Source: Rhodospirillales bacterium
GTDB lineage: Bacteria; Pseudomonadota; Alphaproteobacteria; Rhodospirillales; Defluviicoccaceae
NCBI GenBank assembly: GCA_030622775.1
Contig: JAUXFS010000179.1
Coordinates: 1-5,233 of the forward strand
Direction: 5' to 3'
DNA: 5,233 bases
The notes under the pieces were generated by a model. The model had not been told where the DNA came from and made no database searches. It saw only the letters and a list, made by a program, of their open reading frames with translations. How positions within the stretch are numbered: the first letter of the stretch is position 1; every line of letters starts with the position of its first letter. Of this stretch, positions 4,843 through 5,233 are shown in pieces. A program made the translations under genes and the position numbers.

Positions 4843-5233
4843 CTCCGATCCTCCTCGATCTGGTAGCCGAAGGCGTCCACAAAAGGACGGAGGAGGGGCA
4901 ACACGTCGGCCATCTGTTCGCGGTAGTTCCGCCAACGGCCCACGGACCGTGCGTAGATCGGCTGAACCACTTGGTGGTAGCTGGGCGTGGCGATCGCCCG
5001 GGACTTGGCGCGCTCGGCATAGGTCAACACCGATTCGTCCCACGGCAACTCCAGAAACGTCAGGATCCTTCTGGTTTCGGCCTCGAAATCGGCGACTAGG
5101 TCTTCGTAGCGGGTGGTCAGGACATCGAGCGGCAACACCTCGGCATATCGCCGCCAGAGCCCCATCACCGATGCGTAGAAACGGGCCGTATCGGCGAGGT
5201 CTCCGAAATGGACCATATGCAGCCGTCTTCTTA
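4839..5233 (-). CDS. Sulfotransferase family protein, C-terminal part (cut by the window edge)
   Basis: About 130 residues of the C-terminus are visible and the frame is still open at the right edge, so the start and the N-terminal PAPS-binding 5'-phosphosulfate loop lie outside. The visible part has the order typical of bacterial Sulfotransfer_3 type proteins, often fused to TPR repeats: LADTARFYASVMGLWRRY, then VLTTRYEDLVADFEAETRRI, then FLELPW, and near the end ATPSYHQVVQPIYARSVGRW followed by RNYREQM. Such enzymes move sulfate from PAPS to a carbohydrate, lipid or protein acceptor; the acceptor here cannot be read from the sequence. An internal ATG at 5216 is not the start, because the conserved region is already under way there. 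The gene converges on the thiE-like gene and the stop codons interlock (TAG 4839-4841, TAA 4840-4842). No terminator is visible. Confidence 0.85.
   Translation of the reverse strand, partial: RRRLHMVHFGDLADTARFYASVMGLWRRYAEVLPLDVLTTRYEDLVADFEAETRRILTFLELPWDESVLTYAERAKSRAIATPSYHQVVQPIYARSVGRWRNYREQMADVLPLLRPFVDAFGYQIEEDRS

Noticed and set aside
4335..5099. Plus-strand open frame (254 aa) inside the thiE-like and sulfotransferase region
   Set aside because: It is out of frame with the thiE-like gene and antisense to the sulfotransferase; it is a composition artefact.

Overview
The window is a compact, GC-rich (visibly above 60%) chromosomal segment. It most resembles a free-living alphaproteobacterium, perhaps of the Rhodospirillales type. 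That placement is an inference from three things: the style of the OmpR-family response regulator, a GTP cyclohydrolase II carrying a ruined DHBP-synthase-like N-terminus, and the run of L,D-transpeptidase, YggS and thiamine-phosphate-synthase-like genes. No database search was possible.

Layout, left to right. Positions 1-97 hold three consecutive hairpins, the last a strong rho-independent terminator for a rightward transcript that enters from outside the window. On the minus strand follows an OmpR/PhoB-type response regulator (126-815). A divergent regulatory gap of about 200 bp contains a candidate promoter for the regulator and a striking double AAGCGCTT element. Rightward from the gap runs ribA (1015-2163), the first step of riboflavin synthesis. 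A 180-bp spacer precedes a glycine-zipper protein of unknown function (2344-2913) and a YkuD-type L,D-transpeptidase (2964-3470), whose start codon lies immediately behind a perfect TATAAT. yggS (3482-4180, minus) converges on the transpeptidase. A thiamine-phosphate-synthase/TenI-like gene (4219-4842, plus) diverges from yggS across a 38-bp gap. The last gene, the 3' part of a sulfotransferase-family gene (4839-5233, minus, cut by the window edge), overlaps the thiE-like gene tail to tail by 4 bp.

The content is mostly core metabolism and envelope maintenance: riboflavin, PLP homeostasis, a thiamine-like enzyme, peptidoglycan cross-linking and signal transduction. Strand direction changes often, so most genes are probably single transcription units; only the unknown protein and the transpeptidase could be co-transcribed. 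I see no mobile element, CRISPR array, tRNA or rRNA, and no multi-gene novel system. The points most worth following are the 929-950 operator-like element, the possible leaderless transpeptidase mRNA, the non-canonical thiE-like enzyme, and the uncharacterised glycine-zipper protein.
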